DNA of 64,000 bases, taken from positions 62,001-126,000 of the forward strand of contig JBNLFG010000013.1 of assembly GCA_050305405.1 (NCBI GenBank), written 5' to 3'. Below the pieces are notes generated by a model, which was not told the DNA's origin, searched no databases, and saw only the letters and a list, made by a program, of their open reading frames with translations. This document shows positions 15,011-23,433 of this stretch, piece after piece. A program made the position numbers and the translations under genes. Position 1 is the stretch's first letter. Each line of letters starts with the position of its first letter. Source of the DNA: Desulfolinea sp050305405. GTDB taxonomy: Bacteria > Chloroflexota > Anaerolineae > Anaerolineales > Villigracilaceae.

Positions 15011-16147
15011 ATGAAGATTCATGAGTACCAATCCAAACGTATATTCGCCAAGTATGGCGTGCCCATTCCGAATGGGAAAATTGCGATCACCCCACAAGAG
15101 GCATACGATGCCGCGAAAGACCTGGGTGGTCGCGTTATCATTAAGTCGCAAGTTTTGGTCGGTGGACGCGGGAAAGCTGGCGGCGTAAAGCTCGCTAAGA
15201 ATCCAGATGAAGCCAAAGAGCGCGCCTCTGAAATTTTGGGCATGGATATTAAGGGACTCACCGTCCGCAAGGTTTTGGTGGATGAAGCCTCGAATATTGC
15301 CAAAGAAATTTATATGGGTATCACCAATGACCGCGCAAAGCGCATGCCTGTGATGATGGTTTCCGCTGAAGGTGGCGTTGAGATCGAAGAAGTTGCCCGC
15401 ACAAACCCCGAAAAAATTCTTAAAGTACATATCAACCCCCTTCTGGGATTGCAGGGTTACCAAATTCGCGATATTGCCGCGAGCATTGAGTTGCCGCGCA
15501 AAAACTGGAAAGAATTTGGCGTGATCGCGAATAGTCTCTGGGAAGCCTACAAAGGCAGCGACGCGACCCTCGCCGAGATCAACCCGCTCATCATCACCGC
15601 AGAAGAGACCCTGCTGGCAGTGGATGGCAAGATGTTGATCGACGATAGCGCGCTCTTCCGCCACCATGATCTGGCTGAAATGCGCGATCTGGATACCGAA
15701 GCTGAATCCGAGACGATCGCCCGTGAACATGATCTTGCCTATATTCAGCTCGATGGCGAGATCGGATGTATGGTCAACGGCGCAGGTTTGGCGATGACCA
15801 CCATGGACATCGTAAATCTCTTCGGTGGCAGCCCCGCCAACTTCCTCGATATTGGCGGCGGCGCGAACGCAGAAAAAGTTGCCGCAGCCTTCCGCATTAT
15901 TCTCTCTGACCCGAAAGTCAAAGCCGTATTGATCAATATCTTCGGCGGCATCACCCGTGGCGACGAAGTTGCCAAGGGTATCCTCGAAGCGATTGAAGAA
16001 GTCAAGCCGACCGTCCCGATGGTTGTGCGCTTGGTTGGTACCAATGCCGAAGAAGGGCGCGCCTTGCTCGCCGATGCCGATATGCTGACCGCCGAAACAC
16101 TGGTCGAAGCAGCTCAGAAAGCCGTCGCAGCGGCGAAGGAGGCTTAA
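15011..16147 (+). CDS. sucC: Succinate-CoA ligase, beta subunit
   Basis: 378 residues. N-terminal ATP-grasp domain starting MKIHEYQSKRIFAKYGVPIP; LVGGRGKAGGVKLA contacts the nucleotide phosphates; DGEIGCMVNGAGLAM and INIFGGITRGDEVAKG form the subunit-interface Rossmann-like domain. With SucD it makes ATP or GTP from succinyl-CoA in the TCA cycle. AAGGAG lies a few bases before the ATG. The stop is two bases before sucD, so the subunits are made from one message. Confidence 0.96.
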   Translation: MKIHEYQSKRIFAKYGVPIPNGKIAITPQEAYDAAKDLGGRVIIKSQVLVGGRGKAGGVKLAKNPDEAKERASEILGMDIKGLTVRKVLVDEASNIAKEIYMGITNDRAKRMPVMMVSAEGGVEIEEVARTNPEKILKVHINPLLGLQGYQIRDIAASIELPRKNWKEFGVIANSLWEAYKGSDATLAEINPLIITAEETLLAVDGKMLIDDSALFRHHDLAEMRDLDTEAESETIAREHDLAYIQLDGEIGCMVNGAGLAMTTMDIVNLFGGSPANFLDIGGGANAEKVAAAFRIILSDPKVKAVLINIFGGITRGDEVAKGILEAIEEVKPTVPMVVRLVGTNAEEGRALLADADMLTAETLVEAAQKAVAAAKEA

Positions 16148-16149
16148 CA

Positions 16150-17013
16150 ATGAGTATCTTAATCAACAAAGAAACCAAATTATTAGTACAGGGGATTACC
16201 GGTAACGAAGGCAACTTCCACACTAAGCAGATGATGGCGTATGGAACAAACGTCGTCGCAGGCGTGACCCCCGGCAAGGGTGGCGAGTGGGTCATGGATG
16301 GCAAGGTCCCCGTCTTTGATTCCGTCAAACTGGCTGCCGAAGCGACTGGCGCCAATGCCAGCGTGATCTTCGTTCCCGCCCGTTTTGCCGCCGATGCGAT
16401 CTTCGAAGCAGCGGATGCCGGTCTTGACCTCGTCGTCTGCATCACCGAAGGAGTCCCTGTTAGTGATATGATGCGCGTACGCGCCTATATCGATCAACTC
16501 GAAACCCGTCTGCTCGGCCCGAACTGCCCCGGTCTCCTGACCCCCGGTGAAGCCAAAGTCGGTATCATCCCCGGCGACATCGCCATCCCCGGCAACGTCG
16601 GCGCCGTTTCCCGCTCCGGCACCTTGACCTACGAAGTGCTCTACGCCCTCAAGCAAAAAGGCATGGGCGCATCCACCTGTGTCGGCATTGGCGGTGACCC
16701 CGTCAACGGCACTAACTTCATCGACGTACTTCAAATGTTCGAAGACGATCCGCAGACTGACAAAGTCGTCATGCTCGGTGAGATCGGCGGCAACGACGAA
16801 GAGAAAGCGGCTGAATTCATCGCTACAAAGATGACCAAACCCGTCGCCGCTTTCATCGCAGGGCAGACCGCGCCTCCCGGCAAACGCATGGGACACGCCG
16901 GTGCGATCATTCAATCCGGTTCCGGTGCTGCGTCTGACAAGATCAAAGCCCTCGAAGAAGCGGGCGTGCGCGTCGCCAAACACCCTGAAGAATTGCCTGA
17001 TTTGTTGGGCTAA
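16150..17013 (+). CDS. sucD: Succinate-CoA ligase, alpha subunit
   Basis: 287 residues. CoA-binding Rossmann domain at the N terminus (LVQGITGNEGNFHTKQM), CoA-contact loop GPNCPGLLTPGE, and the phosphohistidine loop KRMGHAGAIIQSG near residue 245. It carries the phospho-His intermediate of the reaction. Length and motifs are normal. It ends the operon at a strong terminator. Confidence 0.96.
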   Translation: MSILINKETKLLVQGITGNEGNFHTKQMMAYGTNVVAGVTPGKGGEWVMDGKVPVFDSVKLAAEATGANASVIFVPARFAADAIFEAADAGLDLVVCITEGVPVSDMMRVRAYIDQLETRLLGPNCPGLLTPGEAKVGIIPGDIAIPGNVGAVSRSGTLTYEVLYALKQKGMGASTCVGIGGDPVNGTNFIDVLQMFEDDPQTDKVVMLGEIGGNDEEKAAEFIATKMTKPVAAFIAGQTAPPGKRMGHAGAIIQSGSGAASDKIKALEEAGVRVAKHPEELPDLLG

Positions 17014-17037
17014 ACCGTTTACGGTATTAAAAGCAAA

Positions 17038-17076
17038 AACCTGACAGGTCTCAAAGACCTGTCAGGTTTCTTTTTT
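17038..17076 (+). terminator. Intrinsic terminator of sucCD
   Basis: AACCTGACAGGTCT (17038-17051) with its 14-nt complement (17055-17068), then TTCTTTTTT. It belongs to the family of perfect word-like hairpins seen after several genes here. Confidence 0.88.
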
Positions 17077-17134
17077 AAGGAAAGCAGCTCTTCACTTGAT
17101 GGGGAGTTTTTCTAACGCTCTGTTCGCTGGCGTT

Positions 17135-18139
17135 TTAGGGTTGCCATGATGGAGCAGAAGCTGATTCTCCATTTGCCAAGTGCAGTAATTCCCTTGAATT
17201 TCTTGTTGCAATATCAATGACATAGACATTGTTAAGCGACACATCACTGCCAATAACGATTTGTTGCCCATCGGGGAACCAAGAAAACGTAACATTTTCT
17301 GAGTAGATAGGTTCGGTTAATTTCTGGAGATTTGTTCCATCCTTGCTCATTACATAGAGTGCAAACATGTTGTATTTTCCATCCCGTTCAGATAGGAATG
17401 CTATTCTTGTACCGTCAGGAGACCAAACAGGATTTATGTTTGCCCAAACATCATTAGTAAGGGCAATATCACTTGAGCCATCTGCATTTTTTATGTGAAT
17501 TTGGCTTGAACCATCATTTCGTTGTTGCTGCTCAACTAATGACATGTAGGCAATGTGCTTGCCATCAGGTGACCATGCGGGAGTTTGAAAGAAAAAGTCA
17601 TAAGATGGTTCTGAAAATTGAGAAATCTCATTGCTTTCAAGGCTTGCGATTCTCCACCACCAAAGCCCGTCTCCATCAGTCGTTCGAAATGCAATATCTT
17701 TTCCATCAGGTAGCCAGATAGGAAAATCGTTTTCATAATCAATAGTCAGCTTTGTTGGATTACTTCCATTTTCATCAGTGATATAGATTTGGCTACTCCC
17801 ATCACGAGATGAAGCAAAAGCAATTTTTGTCCCATCTGGAGACCAAGTTGGATGAGAATCGAGTGATGCATCATTTGTGATATTTGTTAGCGCGCTTCCA
17901 TCTGGGCAGCTAGTGTAAATATCCGGAATTGAATCTTTGGTCATTGAAAAAGCAATTTTTTTGCAGCCACTTGATACTGAGTCTGTCAAAGCGCTGACTG
18001 TAGGAGCGGTGGTTGTAGGACTAGAAATAACTTGAGGAAGTTCGGGATGTGGCGTTTGCAGGCTTTCTTGTCCACAACTTGACAGTAATAATCCTGCTAC
18101 AAATATCGAAACCAGAAACGTTTTTTGATAGCCATTCAT
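17135..18139 (-). CDS. TolB/PD40-type beta-propeller lipoprotein
   Basis: 334 residues. Lipoprotein signal peptide with lipobox LLSSC (Cys22), a Thr/Ser/Pro-rich linker, then five or six WD40-like PD40 blades with the repeated phrase WSPDGTKIAF and variants (TWSPDGTKIAFASSRDG, AWSPDGKHIAYMS, VWSPDGTRIAFLS). Probably tethered to the outer face of the membrane, binding protein or carbohydrate. It has no TolB N-terminal domain, so it is not TolB itself. It looks more AT-rich than its neighbours and is an isolated minus-strand gene with ATG at 18139 and GGAGA before it. Confidence 0.75.
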   Translation of the reverse strand: MNGYQKTFLVSIFVAGLLLSSCGQESLQTPHPELPQVISSPTTTAPTVSALTDSVSSGCKKIAFSMTKDSIPDIYTSCPDGSALTNITNDASLDSHPTWSPDGTKIAFASSRDGSSQIYITDENGSNPTKLTIDYENDFPIWLPDGKDIAFRTTDGDGLWWWRIASLESNEISQFSEPSYDFFFQTPAWSPDGKHIAYMSLVEQQQRNDGSSQIHIKNADGSSDIALTNDVWANINPVWSPDGTRIAFLSERDGKYNMFALYVMSKDGTNLQKLTEPIYSENVTFSWFPDGQQIVIGSDVSLNNVYVIDIATRNSRELLHLANGESASAPSWQP

Positions 18140-18203
18140 AGTGTCTCCTTTTGCATTTTAGAGTGAAGTAAGCATTAGCCAAACAAAGAGAGATTGATGG
18201 AGT

Positions 18204-18839
18204 TTATCGCTCATTCCATCCCTTCCCCTCAAATATCTTCGGTATCGCCTTCTCAATCCGTGATATACGCGTTTTCGACTGTTTCGCGCCAGCAAAATAA
18301 AGCAAATAACCGCGCTGTCTTCCGGGCGTCAAGGCGTCAAAGGCACCTTTGAAAGCCGGGGCTTCATTGAATTTAACTTGCAGTTCTTCCGGTATATCGA
18401 ATTCGTCCGTCTTTTTATACGCTATCTGCTTGCCAGATTTCTCCACATCAATCGCTTCAGCAATATAGGCTTTGACGACATTCTTCAGTTTATTGACCTG
18501 CGCTACGCTTGTAAAACGAATTTGTCGATTTGCCTGCGAATTTTTCGTCGGCGCAACCAGCACCCCGGCAGGATCTTTTAACAAGGCTCCTTTGAAAAAA
18601 TCGACAAAAGCAAAGTCCTTGAAGCAACTCATCAGAAGAATATTCTTCCCTTCCAGAGTATAAACGGGCTGTTTCCACTTCAAATCTTCAGTCAGCTCCG
18701 TTTCCAGTACGACCTCGCGCAGCATCGTTAGCTCTGCTTCCCAAGTCTTTACCTTGCAATCAGGTGTCCCCACCAGCGGACACCGTCCACAGCCTACATC
18801 AAGATAATTGTCCACTTTGGGATTCAATTGAATATCCAT
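18204..18839 (-). CDS. YdeI/DUF1801-type protein
   Basis: 211 residues. An N-terminal Cys-rich patch (VGCGRCPLVGTPDCKVKTWE) precedes a DUF1801 domain (LKWKQPVYTLEGKNILLMSC FKDFAFVDFFKG) and the C-terminal YdeI signature (LTPGRQRGYLLYFAGAKQSK, SRIEKAIPKIFEGKGW). YdeI-family proteins are small cytosolic proteins linked to antimicrobial-peptide tolerance in Bacillus; the biochemical role is unknown. The Cys patch suggests a possible metal site, an inference from spacing only. Confidence 0.75.
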   Translation of the reverse strand: MDIQLNPKVDNYLDVGCGRCPLVGTPDCKVKTWEAELTMLREVVLETELTEDLKWKQPVYTLEGKNILLMSCFKDFAFVDFFKGALLKDPAGVLVAPTKNSQANRQIRFTSVAQVNKLKNVVKAYIAEAIDVEKSGKQIAYKKTDEFDIPEELQVKFNEAPAFKGAFDALTPGRQRGYLLYFAGAKQSKTRISRIEKAIPKIFEGKGWNER

Positions 18840-18930
18840 TCATACACTCCATTTTTCTTTTCTTCGTAAGAAGACCATTTTACTACGATAAAGAAGAAGG
18901 TAAAAATTTGATAAATTTTTCACAACCTGC

Positions 18931-18959
18931 TTGACGCATCCCGACGTGAGTGATATAGT
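18931..18959 (+). promoter_or_regulatory. Promoter of the aminotransferase operon leader
   Basis: -35 TTGACG (18931-18936), 17-bp spacer, -10 TATAGT (18954-18959). The start site is expected at or just before 18968, the ATG of a 28-codon leader ORF, so that ORF would be translated from a leaderless 5' end. Confidence 0.7.
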
Positions 18960-18967
18960 TTCGCCCG

Positions 18968-19054
18968 ATGAAACCGCTTACCTTGCTTACCGTCGATATG
19001 AATACTCGTAATAATACTCGCACCTTAACGCGGGACGTCGACGCACAGCTATAG
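18968..19054 (+). CDS. 28-residue Thr/Arg-rich leader peptide
   Basis: ORF starting MKPLTLLTVDMNTRNNTR, followed by TLTRDVDAQL and TAG. Six of 28 residues are Thr and four are Arg, clustered as TRNNTRTLTR. It sits between a good promoter and a terminator, 88 bases before an aminotransferase gene. This is the layout of amino-acid biosynthesis leader peptides such as thrL. There is no ribosome-binding site, but the ATG is at the predicted transcript start. The small size limits certainty. Confidence 0.5.
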   Translation: MKPLTLLTVDMNTRNNTRTLTRDVDAQL

Positions 19055-19085
19055 ACAAAAGTACACCCACTTGTCAAGCCAACGT

Positions 19086-19117
19086 AAAACGCCCCGCCGA
19101 AAACGGGGCGTTTTTTT
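19086..19117 (+). terminator. Intrinsic terminator / attenuator before the aminotransferase gene
   Basis: AAAACGCCCCG (19086-19096), loop CCGAAAA, CGGGGCGTTTT (19104-19114) and T-run to 19117. It lies between the leader ORF and the aminotransferase ATG. GCGGG at 19030-19034 inside the leader ORF can pair with CCCGC at 19093-19097, a short competing structure. Confidence 0.85.
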
Positions 19118-19142
19118 ATGCAAATAATCAAAAGGAGAAATC

Positions 19143-20450
19143 ATGTCCAGTCAAATCTCACCAGATCAGCCCGTTTATGTCGTTCCCGACGAGAACCTCG
19201 TTCCAGCAAGCGACCACATCAGCAAGATGTACGAGATTCCAGCCTCGCGCATGTTTCTGATCAAAAAATCGCTCAACGCTTATAAGGAAAAATACCCCGG
19301 TCAGCCCACCTACGATGCCTCTCAGGGCGACGGCGGTGCCAGCCTGCCCGGGACGCCGCCTGAAATTCTCGAACGCGCCGCAAAGATGCAGGTGGATCAT
19401 GGAACGGGATACGACTCCCCATTTGGGACTGCCAAATTTCGTGAAGTTGTGGCGGAAAAATATTGGGGTTTCGCGCCTGATACGGGGCTGGGTCCCGTTA
19501 ACGTTGTCTCCACAGTTGGGGGACGGGATGGTCTCGTTAAATCCTACGAGGCGATGCTCGCGCTCGGACACGGACGTCAGGGCGACGCGTTGCTCGTCTC
19601 ACGTGTCCCATGGATTTCCTACAACTGGGGTCCCTACGGCGTTGGCGCAAACGTCATGCTCGCCCCTGGTCGTGAAGAGGAAGCCTGGACCTACAGCGAA
19701 GAAGGCATCCAAGCCAGCGTAGATTTTGCCGCCAAATCCGGGCGAAAAATTGCGGGCATGATCGTCACCAATCCTGACAACCCCACCGGGCAAACCATCA
19801 CGCCCGAAAAACAGATCGCACTCGGTAAAGCTGCCCTCAAAGCGGGTGTCGCCTTCGTGCTCTTTGACTGGATTTACCATCAGGTCACTGACGAAGAGCC
19901 GATGGACATCAACGCCTTTGTGCGCGAGTTCAGCGCCGAAGAACGTCAGCGCATCATCTTCCTCGACGGGCTGACTAAGAGCCTTGGCGCCTCGAACGTG
20001 CGCAGCGCGCATCTGGTTGCACCGGAGAAAGTCGCCAAGTTCATCACGGCACGTGCCTCGCATAACGTCATCCCTCCCTTCTATAGCGGTGCAGTTGCAA
20101 TGGCGGCTTACGAGATGGGCTACAAGGAAGCCAGTCGTTCGATTGTCGAACCGACCAATGCCAGCCGTAAGGTTTTACAGGCATTTTTGCAGGAAAAGGG
20201 CTTCAAATATATTCTTGGCAAGGGTTATTACGCCTTCATCCATGTTGGGGAATGGCTCAAAGCGAAAGGTTGGGAAGATACGGAAGCGCTGGGTCAATAT
20301 CTCGCCGAAGAATATGGTGTTGCCACCGTGCCAGGTGTTTTCTTCTCAAAATTTGGCGGCGAATGGTTGCGCTTCTCCTATGCCACGCCGCCTGAACGCA
20401 CGCAGGGCGCAGCAGAACGCCTATTTGAAGGATTGGAAGCGTTGAAGTAA
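19143..20450 (+). CDS. Class I/II PLP-dependent aminotransferase
   Basis: 435 residues. Fold type I aminotransferase: GRDGLVKSYEAMLALG region, NPDNPTGQT, Asp/Tyr pair in VLFDWIYHQV, the Schiff-base Lys in LDGLTKSLGASNVRSAH and Arg in EWLRFSYATP near the C terminus that binds the substrate carboxylate. The donor and acceptor are unknown. Followed closely by a ligase-M20 fusion, aspartate kinase and aspartate-semialdehyde dehydrogenase, so an aspartate-family role (aspartate, DAP or threonine-related) is likely. AAAAGGAG precedes the ATG. The leader peptide and terminator upstream suggest amino-acid-controlled attenuation. Confidence 0.85.
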   Translation: MSSQISPDQPVYVVPDENLVPASDHISKMYEIPASRMFLIKKSLNAYKEKYPGQPTYDASQGDGGASLPGTPPEILERAAKMQVDHGTGYDSPFGTAKFREVVAEKYWGFAPDTGLGPVNVVSTVGGRDGLVKSYEAMLALGHGRQGDALLVSRVPWISYNWGPYGVGANVMLAPGREEEAWTYSEEGIQASVDFAAKSGRKIAGMIVTNPDNPTGQTITPEKQIALGKAALKAGVAFVLFDWIYHQVTDEEPMDINAFVREFSAEERQRIIFLDGLTKSLGASNVRSAHLVAPEKVAKFITARASHNVIPPFYSGAVAMAAYEMGYKEASRSIVEPTNASRKVLQAFLQEKGFKYILGKGYYAFIHVGEWLKAKGWEDTEALGQYLAEEYGVATVPGVFFSKFGGEWLRFSYATPPERTQGAAERLFEGLEALK

Positions 20451-20458
20451 AACGTGAT

Positions 20459-20509
20459 GCGTGAAACGTGAAGCGGTAACGGTATTACCTATCTCTTCAC
20501 GTTTCACGC
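20459..20509. repeat. 15-bp perfect inverted repeat between aminotransferase and fusion gene
   Basis: GCGTGAAACGTGAAG (20459-20473) and its complement (20495-20509); the 21-nt loop has its own small stem GGTAA/TTACC. There is no T-tract, so it is more likely a dispersed repeat or mRNA-stabilising hairpin than a terminator. Confidence 0.6.
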
Positions 20510-20519
20510 TTTAGATAAC

Positions 20520-20553
20520 GGTATCAGGCCAAAAACAGGAGCGTTCCGCATGT
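20520..20553 (+). repeat. Dispersed intergenic element, copy 2
   Basis: GGTATCAGGCC...AGGAGCGTTCC.GCATGTC, matching 14858-14894. In this copy AGGAG lies at the right distance to serve as ribosome-binding site and the element's ATG is the start codon of the fusion gene. Confidence 0.5.
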
Positions 20554-23369
20554 CCTACGATCTCAATCAATTTGTCAAAAAATATCAACTCTCCATCGAA
20601 ACTGCTCGGCAGGAATTCCCCCAGCAGGGTACCTGCGGACTTGAGATCGAGCTTTTCCTGCTCGATTCAGATTTACGCCCGCTCCTGACAGTCGGCACGG
20701 GGCCGAGTAAAAAATCTTTCGTCGATTACCTGCGCGAAAATCATATTCCCGAAAGCGTCCTGCCGCTGACAGATCTTGAAGCTTTTCAATGGATGCTGGA
20801 ATGGGGCACGAACCCTTATTACTCGCCACGTGGGGCAATCTACGAAGGACGTATTTTGCAAGGCGTGGTTCTGAATGCACTGCATACGGCAGGGCAGCTT
20901 TTCAATGAAAAGCTGCATCTCTGGCAGGGAAATCTGCCTTACTCGACCATGGTCGATTACGATTCGATTCCGGGCGGCTGGCATCTAGCGAAACGGCGCT
21001 ATATCGAAAAATGCGTGGATATTTATGGGGATACGCTCTCCACTGCTGGCAACCACGCCAATATCTCGTTACCGGAACCGTTGCTCGCCTGGGACTTTAT
21101 GCATCTCCCCGCCAGCCAGCGCAATGGGCAACTACTTGATAATTACAAGAACGATGTCTATATCACGCTGACGCGCCTGCTGCGTGCCTTTGCGCCGCTC
21201 TTTATTGCTACCTCGGCTTCTTCACCTTTCAAAGCCGAAGTGCGAAATGGAAAGCCCGTCGTCGTACTCACCGAGCATCATTCCTTGCGGCATCAAACTT
21301 TCCCGAAACCAGCTATTCTGGATGTGCCGGATATCTATCGTTCTCATCAGGATTATATTCAGACATCCTATGATCTGGTACGACGCGGCGCACGCTTTGG
21401 CAATAACAACTGGATTCCGGTACGTGCACGCTCATTGGAAGAGCGTGTTGAAAGCCTGATCGATGTCACCAGTGCTGAGTTGGAGCGCCTCTACTCCAGC
21501 GGATTATATGCCGCAGGCGAAGCACAACCGATGGACGAAATGGCACGCCAGATTGAAATTCAGAATATGCTTGCGCGTGTGGACTTACCGATGACGCGCG
21601 TCGAAGTACGCACCGACGATGGCGGCAACCCGCTTGACCTGGAATTGGCGAACATGACCCTGAAATCTTTACTGGTGACACGCATGTACGCCGACCCGAC
21701 CTTTGGGCGTGCCTTCCGCTACGATAGCGAAGACATCCGCATCGCACGCCAGAATGAAACACTTGCTGCCCAACAAGGTTTGAATGCGGAAATATCAAAC
21801 CCCTTTACAGGCAAGCCAGTCAATATGCGCGACTTCTTAAAATGGACACTTGAAGAAGTTCGTTCGCTGGCAGAGGCACTCGGCGAGTGGGAAGACTTAC
21901 AGCCACTCGTAGAAATGGCTGCTGGCGGTCCCAACACTGCTGATCGTCTACGAGTAACCGTACGTGCCGAGATCGGGGACAGAGACGAAGTCCCCTTCGA
22001 TGTGTTGCACGCAATCATCGAAGAACACGAAGCAAATATCGCCAAAGAGATCGAAATGATTGCTTCCAGTGTTGCCTTGTGGGATGATGAAAAGGAAAAG
22101 CTCGGCGAAGTGCTTTATAAACTGCGCAGCCATGCCCACAAAGATGCCCAAGCCCCAATCCGTTTTAGCCCCCAACAGGAGAATCTCATTAACATTCAAT
22201 ATCCCGATACCACCAGCGAGATCGTTGATCTCGCCAGTCGTCTGATCCGCATCCCTTCTGTAACAGCCTCGCCCAACGAACGTCTCGACGAAGTTCACCG
22301 CGCGGCAGTCTTTATCTACGACTATCTGCAAAGTCACGGCCTTTCTGTACGCCTTTTCGATGATGAAAAGTATCCATCCATGTTGGTGGGTTTCCCTGGG
22401 CAGGAACTTGCGCCTGTGATGCTGAGTGGCCACTTTGATGTGGTCGAACCTGAACCGGATGACAGCCAATTCAAACCACGCATTGAAGACGACTATCTTT
22501 GGGGGCGTGGCTCTGGTGACATGAAAACCGTAGTCGCAACGTACATGGTCTGGATGAAAGACACCCTCAAGCAGGGAGCCCCCTACCCTCCCGTTAGTCT
22601 AATGTTGATTGGCAATGAAGAGAATGGCGAAGGCGAGCCTATGGGAACCCCCCATATTTTGAAAATTTTGGAAGAGGAGAGTGGTTATGCGCCAAAAATC
22701 TTCATCGCAGGCGAGCGCACCGAGGAAAAAGGCGACGGTCTCTGGGGTGAAATCTGCACTGAAAATCGCGGTGCAATGCGCTTCGACATCGTCGCAACCG
22801 GGCAACGAGGGCATTCCGGGGTTGCGGGCGCACACGCCGACCTTTCCGAGCAACTCTTCAATGCACGCATAAAGCTACAGGAACTTGCATCCCAACACTT
22901 AACGCTTGAAAGTGCCGATGGCTGGAAATCTCAAATTCGCTTCCCGTTTATTCAGGTCGGCACTCCGGATGTCTACAACATCACCGCCGATTACGGCGTG
23001 CTGGGTGTTGAAATTCGCAGTATCCCACAAGATGCTCTGGAGACGTTGATCGACGAAGCGCGCGCTCATTGTGATGAAAATGGTCTCGAAATGCGTGTCG
23101 GTGCGATGGAAGGCGGTATCGCCTGCGACCCTGAGAATCTATACCTGAAAAAGCTGATTGCCGCTGTGGAACTTGCTTCTGGCGAAAAAGCCCGCATTGG
23201 ACGCAAATTACCGGGCACCTCGGCACGCTTCGCCCCCGGCGGACAGGGTGTGGTTTGGGGACAAAGCGGCATCGGGCCACACTCATCGCAGGAGCGCCAC
23301 TATATCCCCAGCATTTTGCCTTATTATCAGGCATTACAGGCATATGGAAAGTTATTGCTAGAAGAATAA
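20550..23369 (+). CDS. GCS2-like carboxylate-amine ligase fused to an M20 (ArgE/DapE) metallohydrolase
   Basis: 939 residues, two enzymes in one chain. Residues about 1-530 match the glutamate-cysteine ligase GCS2 family (glutamine-synthetase-like fold): GTCGLEIELFLLDSDLRP, then a Met/Trp-rich segment (FQWMLEWGTNPYYSPRG) and a His/Asn site (GNHANISLP). Residues about 555-939 form an M20 peptidase with all motifs: SGHFDVV, WGRGSGDMKT, GNEENGEGEP and the late His in GIGPHSSQERHY. One half should form an amide with ATP and the other should hydrolyse one. It sits between an aminotransferase and aspartate kinase, which suggests a protecting-group or conjugation step in amino-acid metabolism. Substrates are unknown. 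No frameshift or internal stop separates the halves. Confidence 0.8.
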   Translation: MSYDLNQFVKKYQLSIETARQEFPQQGTCGLEIELFLLDSDLRPLLTVGTGPSKKSFVDYLRENHIPESVLPLTDLEAFQWMLEWGTNPYYSPRGAIYEGRILQGVVLNALHTAGQLFNEKLHLWQGNLPYSTMVDYDSIPGGWHLAKRRYIEKCVDIYGDTLSTAGNHANISLPEPLLAWDFMHLPASQRNGQLLDNYKNDVYITLTRLLRAFAPLFIATSASSPFKAEVRNGKPVVVLTEHHSLRHQTFPKPAILDVPDIYRSHQDYIQTSYDLVRRGARFGNNNWIPVRARSLEERVESLIDVTSAELERLYSSGLYAAGEAQPMDEMARQIEIQNMLARVDLPMTRVEVRTDDGGNPLDLELANMTLKSLLVTRMYADPTFGRAFRYDSEDIRIARQNETLAAQQGLNAEISNPFTGKPVNMRDFLKWTLEEVRSLAEALGEWEDLQPLVEMAAGGPNTADRLRVTVRAEIGDRDEVPFDVLHAIIEEHEANIAKEIEMIASSVALWDDEKEKLGEVLYKLRSHAHKDAQAPIRFSPQQENLINIQYPDTTSEIVDLASRLIRIPSVTASPNERLDEVHRAAVFIYDYLQSHGLSVRLFDDEKYPSMLVGFPGQELAPVMLSGHFDVVEPEPDDSQFKPRIEDDYLWGRGSGDMKTVVATYMVWMKDTLKQGAPYPPVSLMLIGNEENGEGEPMGTPHILKILEEESGYAPKIFIAGERTEEKGDGLWGEICTENRGAMRFDIVATGQRGHSGVAGAHADLSEQLFNARIKLQELASQHLTLESADGWKSQIRFPFIQVGTPDVYNITADYGVLGVEIRSIPQDALETLIDEARAHCDENGLEMRVGAMEGGIACDPENLYLKKLIAAVELASGEKARIGRKLPGTSARFAPGGQGVVWGQSGIGPHSSQERHYIPSILPYYQALQAYGKLLLEE

Positions 23370-23374
23370 AACCT

Positions 23375-23424
23375 TTGTAGTAGCGACTTCAGTCGCTTTA
23401 CAACGGCTGAAGCCGTTACTACAA
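23375..23424. repeat. Cruciform/three-way-junction element in the aspartokinase leader
   Basis: The outer arms TTGTAGTA (23375-23382) and TACTACAA (23417-23424) enclose two perfect hairpins, AGCGACT-TC-AGTCGCT and AACGGCT-GA-AGCCGTT. Its last bases run into the AAGGAG ribosome-binding site of the aspartate kinase gene, so folding could affect translation. The word-like design suggests a dispersed repeat. Confidence 0.6.
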
Positions 23425-23433
23425 GGAGTATGT

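Noticed and set aside
14873..16150. 425-codon minus-strand frame opposite sucC
   Set aside because: sucC is certain on the plus strand. The antisense frame has no family features and mirrors the third-position codon bias of sucC.
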